Positions 9,188-16,326 of a DNA stretch of 64,000 bases are shown one piece after another. This DNA comes from Erythrobacter sanguineus. GTDB lineage: Bacteria > Pseudomonadota > Alphaproteobacteria > Sphingomonadales > Sphingomonadaceae. The notes under the pieces are model-generated. The model was not told the origin of the DNA, did not search any database, and worked only from the letters and a program-made list of their open reading frames with translations. A program made the translations under genes and the position numbers. Within the stretch, counting starts at the first letter, position 1; every line of letters begins with the position of its first letter. The stretch covers positions 41,908 through 105,907 of the forward strand of contig CAMCUB010000008.1 of assembly GCA_945878845.1 (NCBI GenBank), written 5' to 3'.

Positions 9188-10075
9188 ATGACCGATTACG
9201 GTGAAGTGAGGTTTTACTTTCAATACGCCAATCCGGTTGAGACCGAAGACGAACTCGCCGGGCAAAAGCGACCGACCATGCGCGGCACCAAACATCCATG
9301 GGAAAACAGCCCGTACTTCTGGTGGTGGCTGTTTCTGAGAGAGAACGCAGCCTACACGCAGACCTGTAATGGCAACGGTGGTGAGCCTTGCAGCGCCCTC
9401 TATGCCGATTTTGGCGATGTTCGGCCGGACAACTTCATGGCTTGGTGGTTGAACCGTGGGCGTCAGCTATTCTGCGAACCACATGGAGCAGCCAGTCGTA
9501 TTGTACCGCCCGACGAGCGCAGCTACGGCGACCAGACATTCCGGATTGTGGTTGAATTAGAGAGGTTCGGCGATACGGATCGCGCGATTGCGGAAGTTCG
9601 CAGTTTCCTCCAGCAGCAGCAGCCCGAGGGTGATTATGGACGAGGCGGACGCAACATCAGCCGCGCACTCTATCAGCTGTTCACCAAGCCCAATCTGCAT
9701 TCTCTCCGCCAGCACTATCAAGCTCACCAGCTGATTAAGGCTGACCCGAACATAGTCGATGCAAAATTTGTTGAGCAAGCGGGTATCAAGCTGGGCAGCT
9801 CCAGCGTAGCAACCGCAGCCAAGTCCTATCGGGAAAGCATCGCAAGGATGGTCGAATACGCTGGCAAAGGCGTATTCCCAATCATGACGAAAGCGCAAGC
9901 CAATCGGGTTCCGGCCTACCTCGAAAGCCGGAAGCTAGCTGGCCAAGAGCGCCGTCGGGAAATCGCAGCAGGCTTGCACTGTGCACCTTTTGGACCGCTT
10001 GAAGAGCCTGAGCCAGCCCTGACACATTCCACAACCAATCAGGGATTTCGGAACTTTGTTCAACGAACCAGCTGA
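9188..10075 (+). CDS. Hypothetical protein of the accessory island
   Basis: 295 residues; the start follows a purine-rich site (AAAAGGGGGGCAGG). I do not recognise the family. The first 100 residues are rich in aromatic residues (for example SPYFWWWLFLREN and FMAWWLNRGRQLF) and contain three cysteines in C-x8-C and a later C-x-P-H, which could form a metal site. The rest is predicted helical, with a basic segment RKLAGQERRREIAAG near residue 250. There is no signal peptide or membrane segment. It is transcribed away from the DpdA-like operon, from a shared control region with palindromes, so it may belong to the same system. Confidence 0.7.
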   Translation: MTDYGEVRFYFQYANPVETEDELAGQKRPTMRGTKHPWENSPYFWWWLFLRENAAYTQTCNGNGGEPCSALYADFGDVRPDNFMAWWLNRGRQLFCEPHGAASRIVPPDERSYGDQTFRIVVELERFGDTDRAIAEVRSFLQQQQPEGDYGRGGRNISRALYQLFTKPNLHSLRQHYQAHQLIKADPNIVDAKFVEQAGIKLGSSSVATAAKSYRESIARMVEYAGKGVFPIMTKAQANRVPAYLESRKLAGQERRREIAAGLHCAPFGPLEEPEPALTHSTTNQGFRNFVQRTS

Positions 10076-10126
10076 CCGCAAGACCGCTAGGTTCGCATAG
10101 GATTGTTTCGGTTGCCCATAACAGCC

Positions 10127-10153
10127 CCTGACCATAAAATGGGAATGGTCAGG
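10127..10153. promoter_or_regulatory. 9-bp perfect inverted repeat upstream of the H-NS-like gene
   Basis: CCTGACCAT and ATGGTCAGG are separated by 9 bases and end 32 bases before the ATG at 10186. The position suits an operator or a 5' leader hairpin of the H-NS-like gene; since the previous gene ends at 10075 it could also act as its terminator, although no T-run follows. Confidence 0.5.
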
Positions 10154-10185
10154 TCCAAAATCACAATCACCTTAAGGAACTCAAG

Positions 10186-10392
10186 ATGAGCAAACTTGCC
10201 GAGCTGATGGCAAAAAAGGCCGAGCTGGAAAAGCAGATCGAAGCTGCCAAGCAGGCTGAGCAGTCCGATGCCATCAAACAGATTGTCGAGTTGGCCAAGA
10301 CATATGGCATCACATATGCCGAGTTGAAGCCGCATCTGACCCGTCGCCGTCAGCGCCGCACCAAGGCTGAGATTGCAGCCGCCAAGGGCTGA
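10186..10392 (+). CDS. Small H-NS-family-like protein without the DNA-binding core
   Basis: 68 residues. Residues 1-45 (SKLAELMAKKAELEKQIEAA and on) match the start of alphaproteobacterial H-NS/HvrA proteins: a coiled-coil oligomerisation helix, followed by the K-x-YGIT-x-AEL turn. Full proteins then carry a core such as W-x-GRGR-x-P-x-W, which is missing; instead there is a short basic tail with RRRQRR. The protein may bind DNA weakly through that tail, or pair with a full H-NS homologue and tune it, as the truncated H-NST proteins of enterobacterial islands do. A good Shine-Dalgarno (AAGGAA) precedes the start. It closes the island. Confidence 0.75.
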   Translation: MSKLAELMAKKAELEKQIEAAKQAEQSDAIKQIVELAKTYGITYAELKPHLTRRRQRRTKAEIAAAKG

Positions 10393-10558
10393 GCACGCCT
10401 GCTTGCGCTGTGCCCTGCGATTTTAAGCTTCGTACAGCGCCCGCAGCCCTTGCCCGCTACAAAACTAGCGGCCCAACTGCACAACCAGCTTAATCGCTGC
10501 TGCAAACGCGGATTTGACGCCAACGAGCTTTGCTGTCGCGCTTACACCCGCTTCGTTT

Positions 10559-10918
10559 TCAGGCTGTCAGTAGCTGAGCCGCGTAGATGTCGGGCTTGAA
10601 GCCAACGATGCGACGTCCTCCTAGATCGAGCACGGGCCGTTTGATCATCGAGGGGTTGGCCAACATCAGCGCAACAGCCTTGTCTGCATCGATGTTCTGC
10701 TTGTCTTCATCCGGCAAGGCGCGAAAGGTCGTCCCAGCTCGGTTCAGCAGAACTTCCCATCCAAGCTCCGCAACCCAATCTTGCAGCATCGTCTGGGCCA
10801 CGCCTGACTTTTTGTAGTCATGGAAGACGAAAGCTATTCCCTGTGAATTCAGCCAATCCTTGGCCTTCTTAATCGTGTCGCAATTCGGAATTCCGAACAT
10901 CGTCAATGTCATAGCCAC
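10559..10918 (-). CDS. ArsC/Spx/MgsR-family protein (YffB-like)
   Basis: 119 residues with the arsenate-reductase-like thioredoxin fold. FGIPNCDTIKKA near the N-terminus gives the single reactive cysteine, followed by F-HDY-KSG and LLNRAGTTFRALP, the pattern of the YffB/Spx branch. In that branch arsenate reduction is unproven; members act in thiol redox chemistry or bind RNA polymerase. A second start, two codons in (10912), is possible. The gene stands alone and may belong to the backbone rather than the island. Confidence 0.85.
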   Translation of the reverse strand: MAMTLTMFGIPNCDTIKKAKDWLNSQGIAFVFHDYKKSGVAQTMLQDWVAELGWEVLLNRAGTTFRALPDEDKQNIDADKAVALMLANPSMIKRPVLDLGGRRIVGFKPDIYAAQLLTA

Positions 10919-11235
10919 AGTCCTGCTTCATTGCTGCACTTGTCTTCGAGGTAGGCATGGGGACCGTTTCTAGACGCTGCACCTTATGCATTAGAACGTG
11001 CGTTGCTCAAGATCATCCCAATTTTTACGGCATACCCAATTGCACGGTCATTTTATTTTATTGCCTAATTTCAATGACTTAAGCAAATAAGTGTACAACT
11101 ATCCTGTCTAGCTCGCAATTGGGGATGCCGTAGAGGTGGATCGTCATGGAAATTCCGTCGTTTGCCTGCATTTGCCGTCTTGACGGGCCGGGGCCCGAAG
11201 TGGGACGTGTTTGGCGATCAATCGCGGGGGTGGCA
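10919..11235. other. AT-rich intergenic region at the island edge
   Basis: No gene is seen in these 317 bases if the next gene starts at 11236. The part 11030-11120 is clearly AT-rich. CCCAATTGC (11035-11043) and GCAATTGGG (11115-11123) form a perfect 9-bp inverted repeat around 71 bases, which could be the ends of a small element or a long-range palindrome. No tRNA, integrase or direct repeat typical of an attachment site was found. Confidence 0.4.
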
Positions 11236-11655
11236 ATGGCGTTCTGGGATGCGGACCTGACAACACGCAGCGGCGCGGAAACCGCCGCCGATCAAGGCGG
11301 GCTGGCGTGTTTCATCACCGCCGGGCTGACCGTGCTGGGCGCGTTGTTCTTCGGCGGAATGGTGGGCTTCGACACTTTAGAGGGTCAGCTCACGGCCGGC
11401 GTCATCGGCCTTCAGGCGCTGGTCGCGCTCATCGCGGGGTTCCGGCTGAAGGCGGGCAAGGGCGTGTTCTGGGGCAGCGCGGTGGCGGCGATGCTGGTGC
11501 TGGAGATCATCAACAAGCTGATGAATGCGCTGGCGTTCGGCGGATTGGTGCTGAACGCCGTCTTCCTCGTCATGGTGGTGCAGGGCGTGCGGGGCGCATG
11601 GGCGCTGCGCCGCGGCACCGGGTTCGAGGACGATCAGGTCGAGGTGTTCGAGTAG
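11236..11655 (+). CDS. Hypothetical inner-membrane protein
   Basis: 139 residues from ATG 11236, preceded by GGGGGTGG; an upstream in-frame start at 11146 would add 30 residues that look non-coding. Four hydrophobic segments follow one another (about residues 15-37, 45-60, 70-88 and 92-115), so it is a small four-helix membrane protein. The last 20 residues are acidic and cytoplasmic or periplasmic. No family recognised. Confidence 0.65.
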   Translation: MAFWDADLTTRSGAETAADQGGLACFITAGLTVLGALFFGGMVGFDTLEGQLTAGVIGLQALVALIAGFRLKAGKGVFWGSAVAAMLVLEIINKLMNALAFGGLVLNAVFLVMVVQGVRGAWALRRGTGFEDDQVEVFE

Positions 11656-11661
11656 GTTAGG

Positions 11662-12135
11662 TTAGCCGCGCGGGGCGAGATGCGCATCGGCAATCGCCAC
11701 GGCCAGCGCGTCGGCCGCATCGCTCCCGGCAATCGCCACGCCGGGCAGCAGCACCTTGACCATCGCGGCGACCTGCGCCTTTTCCGCCGTGCCGGTGCCG
11801 GTGACCGCCTTCTTGACGAGCCGCGCGGCGTGTTCGTTGACCGTCAGCCCCGCCGCCCCGCACGCCGCCAGCACAGAGCCGCGCGCCTGGGCGAGCTTGA
11901 GGGTCGATTGCGGGTTTCTGTTGACGAAGATTTCCTCCGCCGCCGCACGGGTCGGGCAGTGCTGCGCGATCACCTCGGCTAGCCCCGCCTGAAGCGCCGC
12001 CAGCCGCTCGGCCATCGGCGCTTGTGCGTCGGTCTTGATCTGCCCGTTCGCAACGTGGCTCAGCCTTGCGCCCTCGGCCCGGATCACGCCCCAGCCGGTC
12101 GACGACAGCGAGGGGTCGAGGCCGAGGATCAGCAT
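11662..12135 (-). CDS. ruvC: Holliday junction endodeoxyribonuclease RuvC
   Basis: 157 residues, the usual length, from the ATG at 12135 (the frame continues upstream but only this start gives the family N-terminus and follows GGGAGGGGGGAGGA). The start MLILGLDPSLSSTGWG carries the first catalytic Asp; EEIFVNRNPQSTLKLAQARG and the C-terminal SDAADALAVAIADAH supply the other acidic residues. RuvC cuts Holliday junctions after RuvAB branch migration. It lies 34 bases after yebC, in the same direction; the ruvAB genes are not in view downstream. Confidence 0.97.
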   Translation of the reverse strand: MLILGLDPSLSSTGWGVIRAEGARLSHVANGQIKTDAQAPMAERLAALQAGLAEVIAQHCPTRAAAEEIFVNRNPQSTLKLAQARGSVLAACGAAGLTVNEHAARLVKKAVTGTGTAEKAQVAAMVKVLLPGVAIAGSDAADALAVAIADAHLAPRG

Positions 12136-12140
12136 TCCTC

Positions 12141-12162
12141 CCCCTCCCTCCTGCGGGAGGGG
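12141..12162 (-). promoter_or_regulatory. Hairpin that contains the ruvC ribosome binding site
   Basis: An 8-bp perfect stem (CCCCTCCC and GGGAGGGG on the plus strand, 6-nt loop) fills the yebC-ruvC gap. In the minus-strand RNA its 3' arm overlaps the purine-rich Shine-Dalgarno of ruvC. If it folds, it would lower ruvC translation unless ribosomes finishing yebC open it. It also resembles G/C-rich palindromes found between genes in this group. Confidence 0.5.
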
Positions 12163-12169
12163 AGCAGGG

Positions 12170-12913
12170 TCAACCCAGCTTCTCCATGACGTCGTCAGGG
12201 ATCTCGTAGTTCCCCCAGACGGTCTGCACGTCGTCGTCATCGTCGAGCGTGTCGATCAGCTTCATCAGCGTGCCGGCGACTTCCTCGTTGACCTCGACGC
12301 TGAGCACCGGCTTCCACGCCAGCTTCACGTTGTCGGCCGGGCCGAGCACCTTTTCAAGCTCGCCCGCCACCCCGTGAAGTGCATCGGCTGCGGTCCAGAT
12401 GGTGTGGCCGTCCTCGGAGGATTCCACATCATCCGCGCCCGCTTCGATCGCGGCTTCGAGGACCTTCTCCTCGTCGCCCGCAGCGGCCGAATACTCGATC
12501 AGCCCGCGCCGCTCGAAGCCATGCGAAACCGAGCCTTCGCTACCGAGGTTGCCGCCGTTCTTGCTGAAGGCGGTGCGCACGTTGGTCGCGGTGCGGTTGC
12601 GGTTATCGGTCAGCGCCTCGACGATCAGCGCCACGCCGCCGGGGCCATAGCCTTCATAGCGGATCTCGATGTAGTCCTCGCCGCCCGCCATGCTGGCCTT
12701 GTCGATCGCGCGCTGGATATTGTCCTTGGGCATCGACTGCGCGCGCGCCGCGTTGACAGCGAGGCGCAGGCGCGGGTTCATGTCGGGATCGGGCATGCCC
12801 ATCTTGGCCGCCACGGTGATCTCGCGGCTGAGCTTGGAGAACATCGCCGCGCGTTTCTTGTCCTGCGCGCCCTTGCGATGCATGATGTTCTTGAACTTGG
12901 AATGGCCTGCCAT
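12170..12913 (-). CDS. yebC: YebC/PmpR-family protein (translation factor/transcriptional regulator)
   Basis: 247 residues with the invariant N-terminus [24 protein letters not shown], the middle YEGYGPGG and the acidic C-terminal half, all typical of the TACO1/YebC family. Family members bind ribosomes and help with proline-rich stretches; some were described as DNA-binding regulators. It heads the yebC-ruvC operon. Confidence 0.96.
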   Translation of the reverse strand: MAGHSKFKNIMHRKGAQDKKRAAMFSKLSREITVAAKMGMPDPDMNPRLRLAVNAARAQSMPKDNIQRAIDKASMAGGEDYIEIRYEGYGPGGVALIVEALTDNRNRTATNVRTAFSKNGGNLGSEGSVSHGFERRGLIEYSAAAGDEEKVLEAAIEAGADDVESSEDGHTIWTAADALHGVAGELEKVLGPADNVKLAWKPVLSVEVNEEVAGTLMKLIDTLDDDDDVQTVWGNYEIPDDVMEKLG

Positions 12914-13704
12914 TGGACGACTTCACCGAAAATGTTGGAAGATTGGAGGCGGGCCTTACTCCGGGGGGTGAGGGCGATGCAAGGGTGCGCGCGCTGACGG
13001 TGCGCGAGCGGGTTGATGATGTGGCCTGGTTCATCGCATGGCCAACCTTCGCTGCGCGGCCGCTTGCTTCGGCGAGAGAGCGGGTTTTGGTGCTGCTGGC
13101 GGTTGTTCCTGTCCACCTTGTGTTCGGCGCCATCGTCTTCGTGCAACTTTGGCTTATAGGCCGGCTTGCCGGCCCGCTGCCTCGTCCAGTCGTCGCCCCC
13201 GATACGCTGTCAACAAGCCCGCTCGCCTTCCTCGTGCTCGCCCCGCTGCTCGAGGAGCTGGTGTTCCGCAGCTGGCTGACCGGGCGGGTCGCCGCATTGC
13301 GCTTTGCCGCTTGCGGCTTTGCGGCGCTGGCGCTGATGCTGGCGGGGGTGTCGCTGCTGCCGGATCACGCCCGGACGCTGGGCTGGGCGGGAGCAGGCGT
13401 GGCGCTGGCGGGCCTCGTTCACTGGGGCCTGACCCGCGAGCGCGAGCCGATGCGCGCAGTGCCGCCCGCCTTTATCCGCCACTTCGGCTGGATCGTGTGG
13501 GCACAGGCGCTCTTGTTCGGCCTCATCCACCTCGGCAATTTCGCGGCTCCCGCCAGCCCGCTTGGGGTGCTGGTGGTGATGCCACAGGTGCTCGGCGGCC
13601 TGCTGCTGGCCTACATCCGCACCCGCGCGGGGCTAGCGGCGGGAATCGCGTATCACGCGGGGTATAATGGGCTGGTGCTGGCTGCCGCTTCGGGCTTCGG
13701 GTGA
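12913..13704 (+). CDS. CPBP-family intramembrane glutamic endopeptidase
   Basis: Up to 263 residues with several membrane helices. The family motifs are all present: EELVFRSW (EExxxR), FGLIHLGN and AYHAGYN, which supply the catalytic Glu pair and the His/Asn residues. Relatives are ABI/Rce1-type proteases that process membrane or prenylated proteins. The start is uncertain: the longest frame begins with TTG at 12913, directly beside the yebC start; the GTG at 12985 after CAAGG is another choice. It is divergent from yebC and convergent with the next gene. Confidence 0.85.
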   Translation: MDDFTENVGRLEAGLTPGGEGDARVRALTVRERVDDVAWFIAWPTFAARPLASARERVLVLLAVVPVHLVFGAIVFVQLWLIGRLAGPLPRPVVAPDTLSTSPLAFLVLAPLLEELVFRSWLTGRVAALRFAACGFAALALMLAGVSLLPDHARTLGWAGAGVALAGLVHWGLTREREPMRAVPPAFIRHFGWIVWAQALLFGLIHLGNFAAPASPLGVLVVMPQVLGGLLLAYIRTRAGLAAGIAYHAGYNGLVLAAASGFG

Positions 13705-13708
13705 GCGC

Positions 13709-14056
13709 TCAGACCCGTACCGCAGTCCCGCTCGCTGAGACCATCAGCATCGAGCCGGTGTCGCCGATCACTTCGTAATCGAGGTCGATCGCGACCACCG
13801 CATTGGCCCCGCGCGCGGCAGCTTCGGCCTGGAGTTCCTCGATCGCCTGATTGCGCGCGTCTGCCAGAATGCGCTCATACGAGCCTGAGCGCCCGCCGAC
13901 GATGTCGCGCACGCTGGCGAACAGATCGCGGAACAGGTTGGCGCCGACGATCACTTCGCCGGTGACGATGCCCAGATAGTCCTGGATCGGCCGGCCTTCG
14001 AGGGTCGGGGTGGTGCTGACGATGACGCTGCGCGCTTCTTTCCAGGGGGATGCCAT
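13709..14056 (-). CDS. YbjQ-family (UPF0145) protein
   Basis: 115 residues, the family length. Features: [25 protein letters not shown] near the N-terminus, the GGRSGSYE loop, and [13 protein letters not shown] near the C-terminus. The family forms ring-like oligomers related to dodecin-like and heavy-metal-binding folds; the true function is unknown. A Shine-Dalgarno GAAGGAGAG precedes the ATG, and a strong palindrome lies just upstream. Confidence 0.92.
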   Translation of the reverse strand: MASPWKEARSVIVSTTPTLEGRPIQDYLGIVTGEVIVGANLFRDLFASVRDIVGGRSGSYERILADARNQAIEELQAEAAARGANAVVAIDLDYEVIGDTGSMLMVSASGTAVRV

Positions 14057-14074
14057 TGCCGTCTCTCCTTCAAA

Positions 14075-14098
14075 GCTGTGTTAATGAAATAACACAGC
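14075..14098. promoter_or_regulatory. Palindromic operator candidate upstream of the YbjQ gene
   Basis: GCTGTGTTA and TAACACAGC form a perfect 9-bp inverted repeat with a 6-base AT-rich spacer, starting 19 bases upstream of the ATG. It lies where the promoter/leader should be and looks like a TetR- or MarR-type site. A leader hairpin is the other option. Confidence 0.55.
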
Positions 14099-14141
14099 CC
14101 GGAGATGTTTCAATGATTGACTGGCGCGCGTGACGCACGCC

Positions 14142-14378
14142 TCAGGCCATCCCCAGCGCGGCCTTGTAGGTTTCCAGCAGCATGTCCTGTTCGCTGCGGT
14201 CGTCGGGCTTCATCTTCCGGAGGCGCACGATCTGGCGCATGATCTTGGGGTCATAGCCCACCGCCTTGGCTTCCATGTAGACATCGCGGATGTCGTCGGC
14301 GATGCCCTTCTTTTCTTCCTCGAGGCGTTCGATGCGCTCGATCAGCAGGCGCAGGCGGTCGTCGGCGGTTTCGGCCAT
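14142..14378 (-). CDS. gapR: GapR-family DNA-binding protein (DUF2312)
   Basis: 78 residues from the ATG at 14378 (GGAG lies before it; a start 15 bases upstream is less likely). The sequence [20 protein letters not shown] and then [20 protein letters not shown] is the DUF2312 signature. Caulobacter GapR is a nucleoid-associated protein that clamps AT-rich, overtwisted DNA ahead of replication and transcription. The gene symbol is assigned by family. Confidence 0.92.
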   Translation of the reverse strand: MAETADDRLRLLIERIERLEEEKKGIADDIRDVYMEAKAVGYDPKIMRQIVRLRKMKPDDRSEQDMLLETYKAALGMA

Positions 14379-14457
14379 TGGGGGCTCCATCACATGTGAG
14401 AATCGGTTGGCCGGTGCGATAGCCAGCCGGAACGCCCGATTGAACCGCCCGCGCGAA

Positions 14458-14769
14458 TTATTCCTGTGCGTTCTTCGCGACGCTCGCCGCCATGCGGGCG
14501 AGTTGTTCCTCGGTGGCGGTGGTCTGGCGGGTCGCTTTCCACTCCGCGCTGGGCATCCCGTGGATCACTTCGCGCGCTTCTTCCTTGTCGCCCGGATAGC
14601 CCGCATCGCGGATCCAGTCGGCAAGGCAGTTGCGGCAGAAGCCCGCGAGGCCCATCAACTCGATGTTCTGCGCATCGTGGCGGTGCCGCAGGTGCCGCAC
14701 CAGCCGGCGGAAGGCGGCGGCGGCCTCAGCATCGTCCAGCGAATCGAGCGGATCGGCATTGCTATTCAT
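14458..14769 (-). CDS. DUF1244 domain protein
   Basis: 103 residues from ATG 14769, preceded by AAGGAAAA. Residues about 20-90 hold the DUF1244 signature: [32 protein letters not shown] with its two cysteines, and [16 protein letters not shown]. The family is common in proteobacteria and of unknown role; the cysteines may bind a metal. It is divergent from pyruvate kinase. Confidence 0.93.
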   Translation of the reverse strand: MNSNADPLDSLDDAEAAAAFRRLVRHLRHRHDAQNIELMGLAGFCRNCLADWIRDAGYPGDKEEAREVIHGMPSAEWKATRQTTATEEQLARMAASVAKNAQE

Positions 14770-14834
14770 CGCGGCTTTTCCTTGAGTTGAAATGCGCCTG
14801 TGCCATAGGCTCGCGGCAAGAGGGATACCCATAA

Positions 14835-16295
14835 ATGTCACGACGGATCGACCCGCGCGGCCGCAAGGTCAAGATTCTCGCCACCATCGGCCCCGCAAGC
14901 CGCTCGCCCGAGATGCTCGAGCGGCTGGTGCGCGCCGGCGCAGACGCCTTCCGCCTCAACATGAGCCACGGCACCCACGCCGATCACGAGCCGGTGGTCG
15001 CCGCGATCCGCGCGCTGGAAAAGCAGTTCGCGCGGCCGATCGCGATCCTTGCCGACCTGCAGGGGCCCAAGCTTCGCGTCGGCACCTTTGCCGAGGGGCA
15101 GGCGGTGATCCGCCATTCGGGCCACTTCGTGCTCGACCGGGACGAGACGCCCGGCGATCACAATCGCGTCTATCTGCCGCACTCCGAGCTGTTCGGCATC
15201 ATGGAGCGCGGGCAGCGCCTGCTGATCAATGACGGCAAGATCCGCCTGAAGGTGCTCGAGGCGGACAATAATCGCATCCTGTGCAGCGCCGAGGTTGGCG
15301 GGGTGATCTCCGACCGCAAGGGCGTTAACGTCCCCGATGCCGAAGTGCCGATCCCGGCGCTCACCGAGAAAGACCGCCGCGATCTTGCCTTTGCCACCGA
15401 TCAGGGGGCGGACTGGATCGCGCTCTCCTTCGTGCAGCGGCCCGAGGACATTGCCGAGGCGCGCAAGCTGATCGGCACCCATGGCACGGCGATCTGCGCC
15501 AAGATCGAGAAGCCCAAGGCGGTCGACCGGCTCGATGCGATCATCGAACAGGCCGACGGCATCATGGTCGCGCGCGGTGATCTGGGGGTCGAGCTCGAAC
15601 CCTATGAGGTGCCGCCGCTCCAGAAGCAGATCGTCAATGCGGCGCGCCGCGCGGGCAAGCCGGTGATCGTGGCGACGCAGATGCTCGAAAGCATGATCGA
15701 GGCCCCGACGCCGACCCGCGCCGAAGTCTCGGACGTCGCCAATGCGGTCTATGACGGGGCGGACGCGGTGATGCTCTCGGCCGAGAGTGCGGCCGGAGCG
15801 TGGCCGGAAGAATCGGTCGCGATGATGGACAAGATCGCGGTGCAGGTGGAACGCGACGAGGGTTACAAGGCGCGCGTGCGCTTCCTCGAGACGCCGCCCG
15901 ATGCGACCACCTCCGACGCGCTGGCGCATGCCTGCATGACCATTGCCGACACCGTGCCGATCAGCGCGATCACGGTCTTCACCACCAGCGGATCGACCGC
16001 GCGGCGGGTGGCGCGCGAGCGGCCCGCGACGCCGATGCTGGTGCTCACCCCCTCGATCCGCACCGCGCGCAAGGTCGGGCTGCTGTGGGGCGCGCATGCG
16101 GTGGCGACCAAAGACATCGGCAGCTTTGAAGAGATGATCGGAAAGGGCAAGCGCATGGCGCTGCGCCACAAGGTCGCGAGCGCGGGCGCCAAGCTGATCG
16201 TGCTGGCCGGGGTGCCGTTCGGAACGCCGGGAGCGACCAACCTGCTCCACGTGGTGACCGTGACCGGCGACGAGCTCGACAAGCACAAGGACTGA
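14835..16295 (+). CDS. pyk: Pyruvate kinase
   Basis: 486 residues, the usual size. Key segments are KILATIGPASRS and RLNMSHG at the N-terminus, the catalytic CAKIEKPKAV around residue 220, MVARGDLGVELE, and IVATQMLESM. It converts phosphoenolpyruvate and ADP to pyruvate and ATP, the last step of lower glycolysis/Entner-Doudoroff. It is a single-gene unit that ends in a hairpin shared with the convergent TPS gene. Confidence 0.97.
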   Translation: MSRRIDPRGRKVKILATIGPASRSPEMLERLVRAGADAFRLNMSHGTHADHEPVVAAIRALEKQFARPIAILADLQGPKLRVGTFAEGQAVIRHSGHFVLDRDETPGDHNRVYLPHSELFGIMERGQRLLINDGKIRLKVLEADNNRILCSAEVGGVISDRKGVNVPDAEVPIPALTEKDRRDLAFATDQGADWIALSFVQRPEDIAEARKLIGTHGTAICAKIEKPKAVDRLDAIIEQADGIMVARGDLGVELEPYEVPPLQKQIVNAARRAGKPVIVATQMLESMIEAPTPTRAEVSDVANAVYDGADAVMLSAESAAGAWPEESVAMMDKIAVQVERDEGYKARVRFLETPPDATTSDALAHACMTIADTVPISAITVFTTSGSTARRVARERPATPMLVLTPSIRTARKVGLLWGAHAVATKDIGSFEEMIGKGKRMALRHKVASAGAKLIVLAGVPFGTPGATNLLHVVTVTGDELDKHKD

Positions 16296-16301
16296 GGTCC
16301 T

Positions 16302-16321
16302 GGCAGCCGCAACCGGCTGCC
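16302..16321. terminator. Hairpin between convergent pyk and TPS genes
   Basis: GGCAGCC and GGCTGCC form a perfect 7-bp stem with a 6-nt loop in the 31-base gap between two convergent stops. No T-run follows on either strand, so termination strength is doubtful. Confidence 0.45.
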
Positions 16322-16326
16322 TCGTC

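Noticed and set aside
10393..11235. tRNA or attachment site at the right edge of the island
   Set aside because: No cloverleaf or direct repeat of useful length could be seen.
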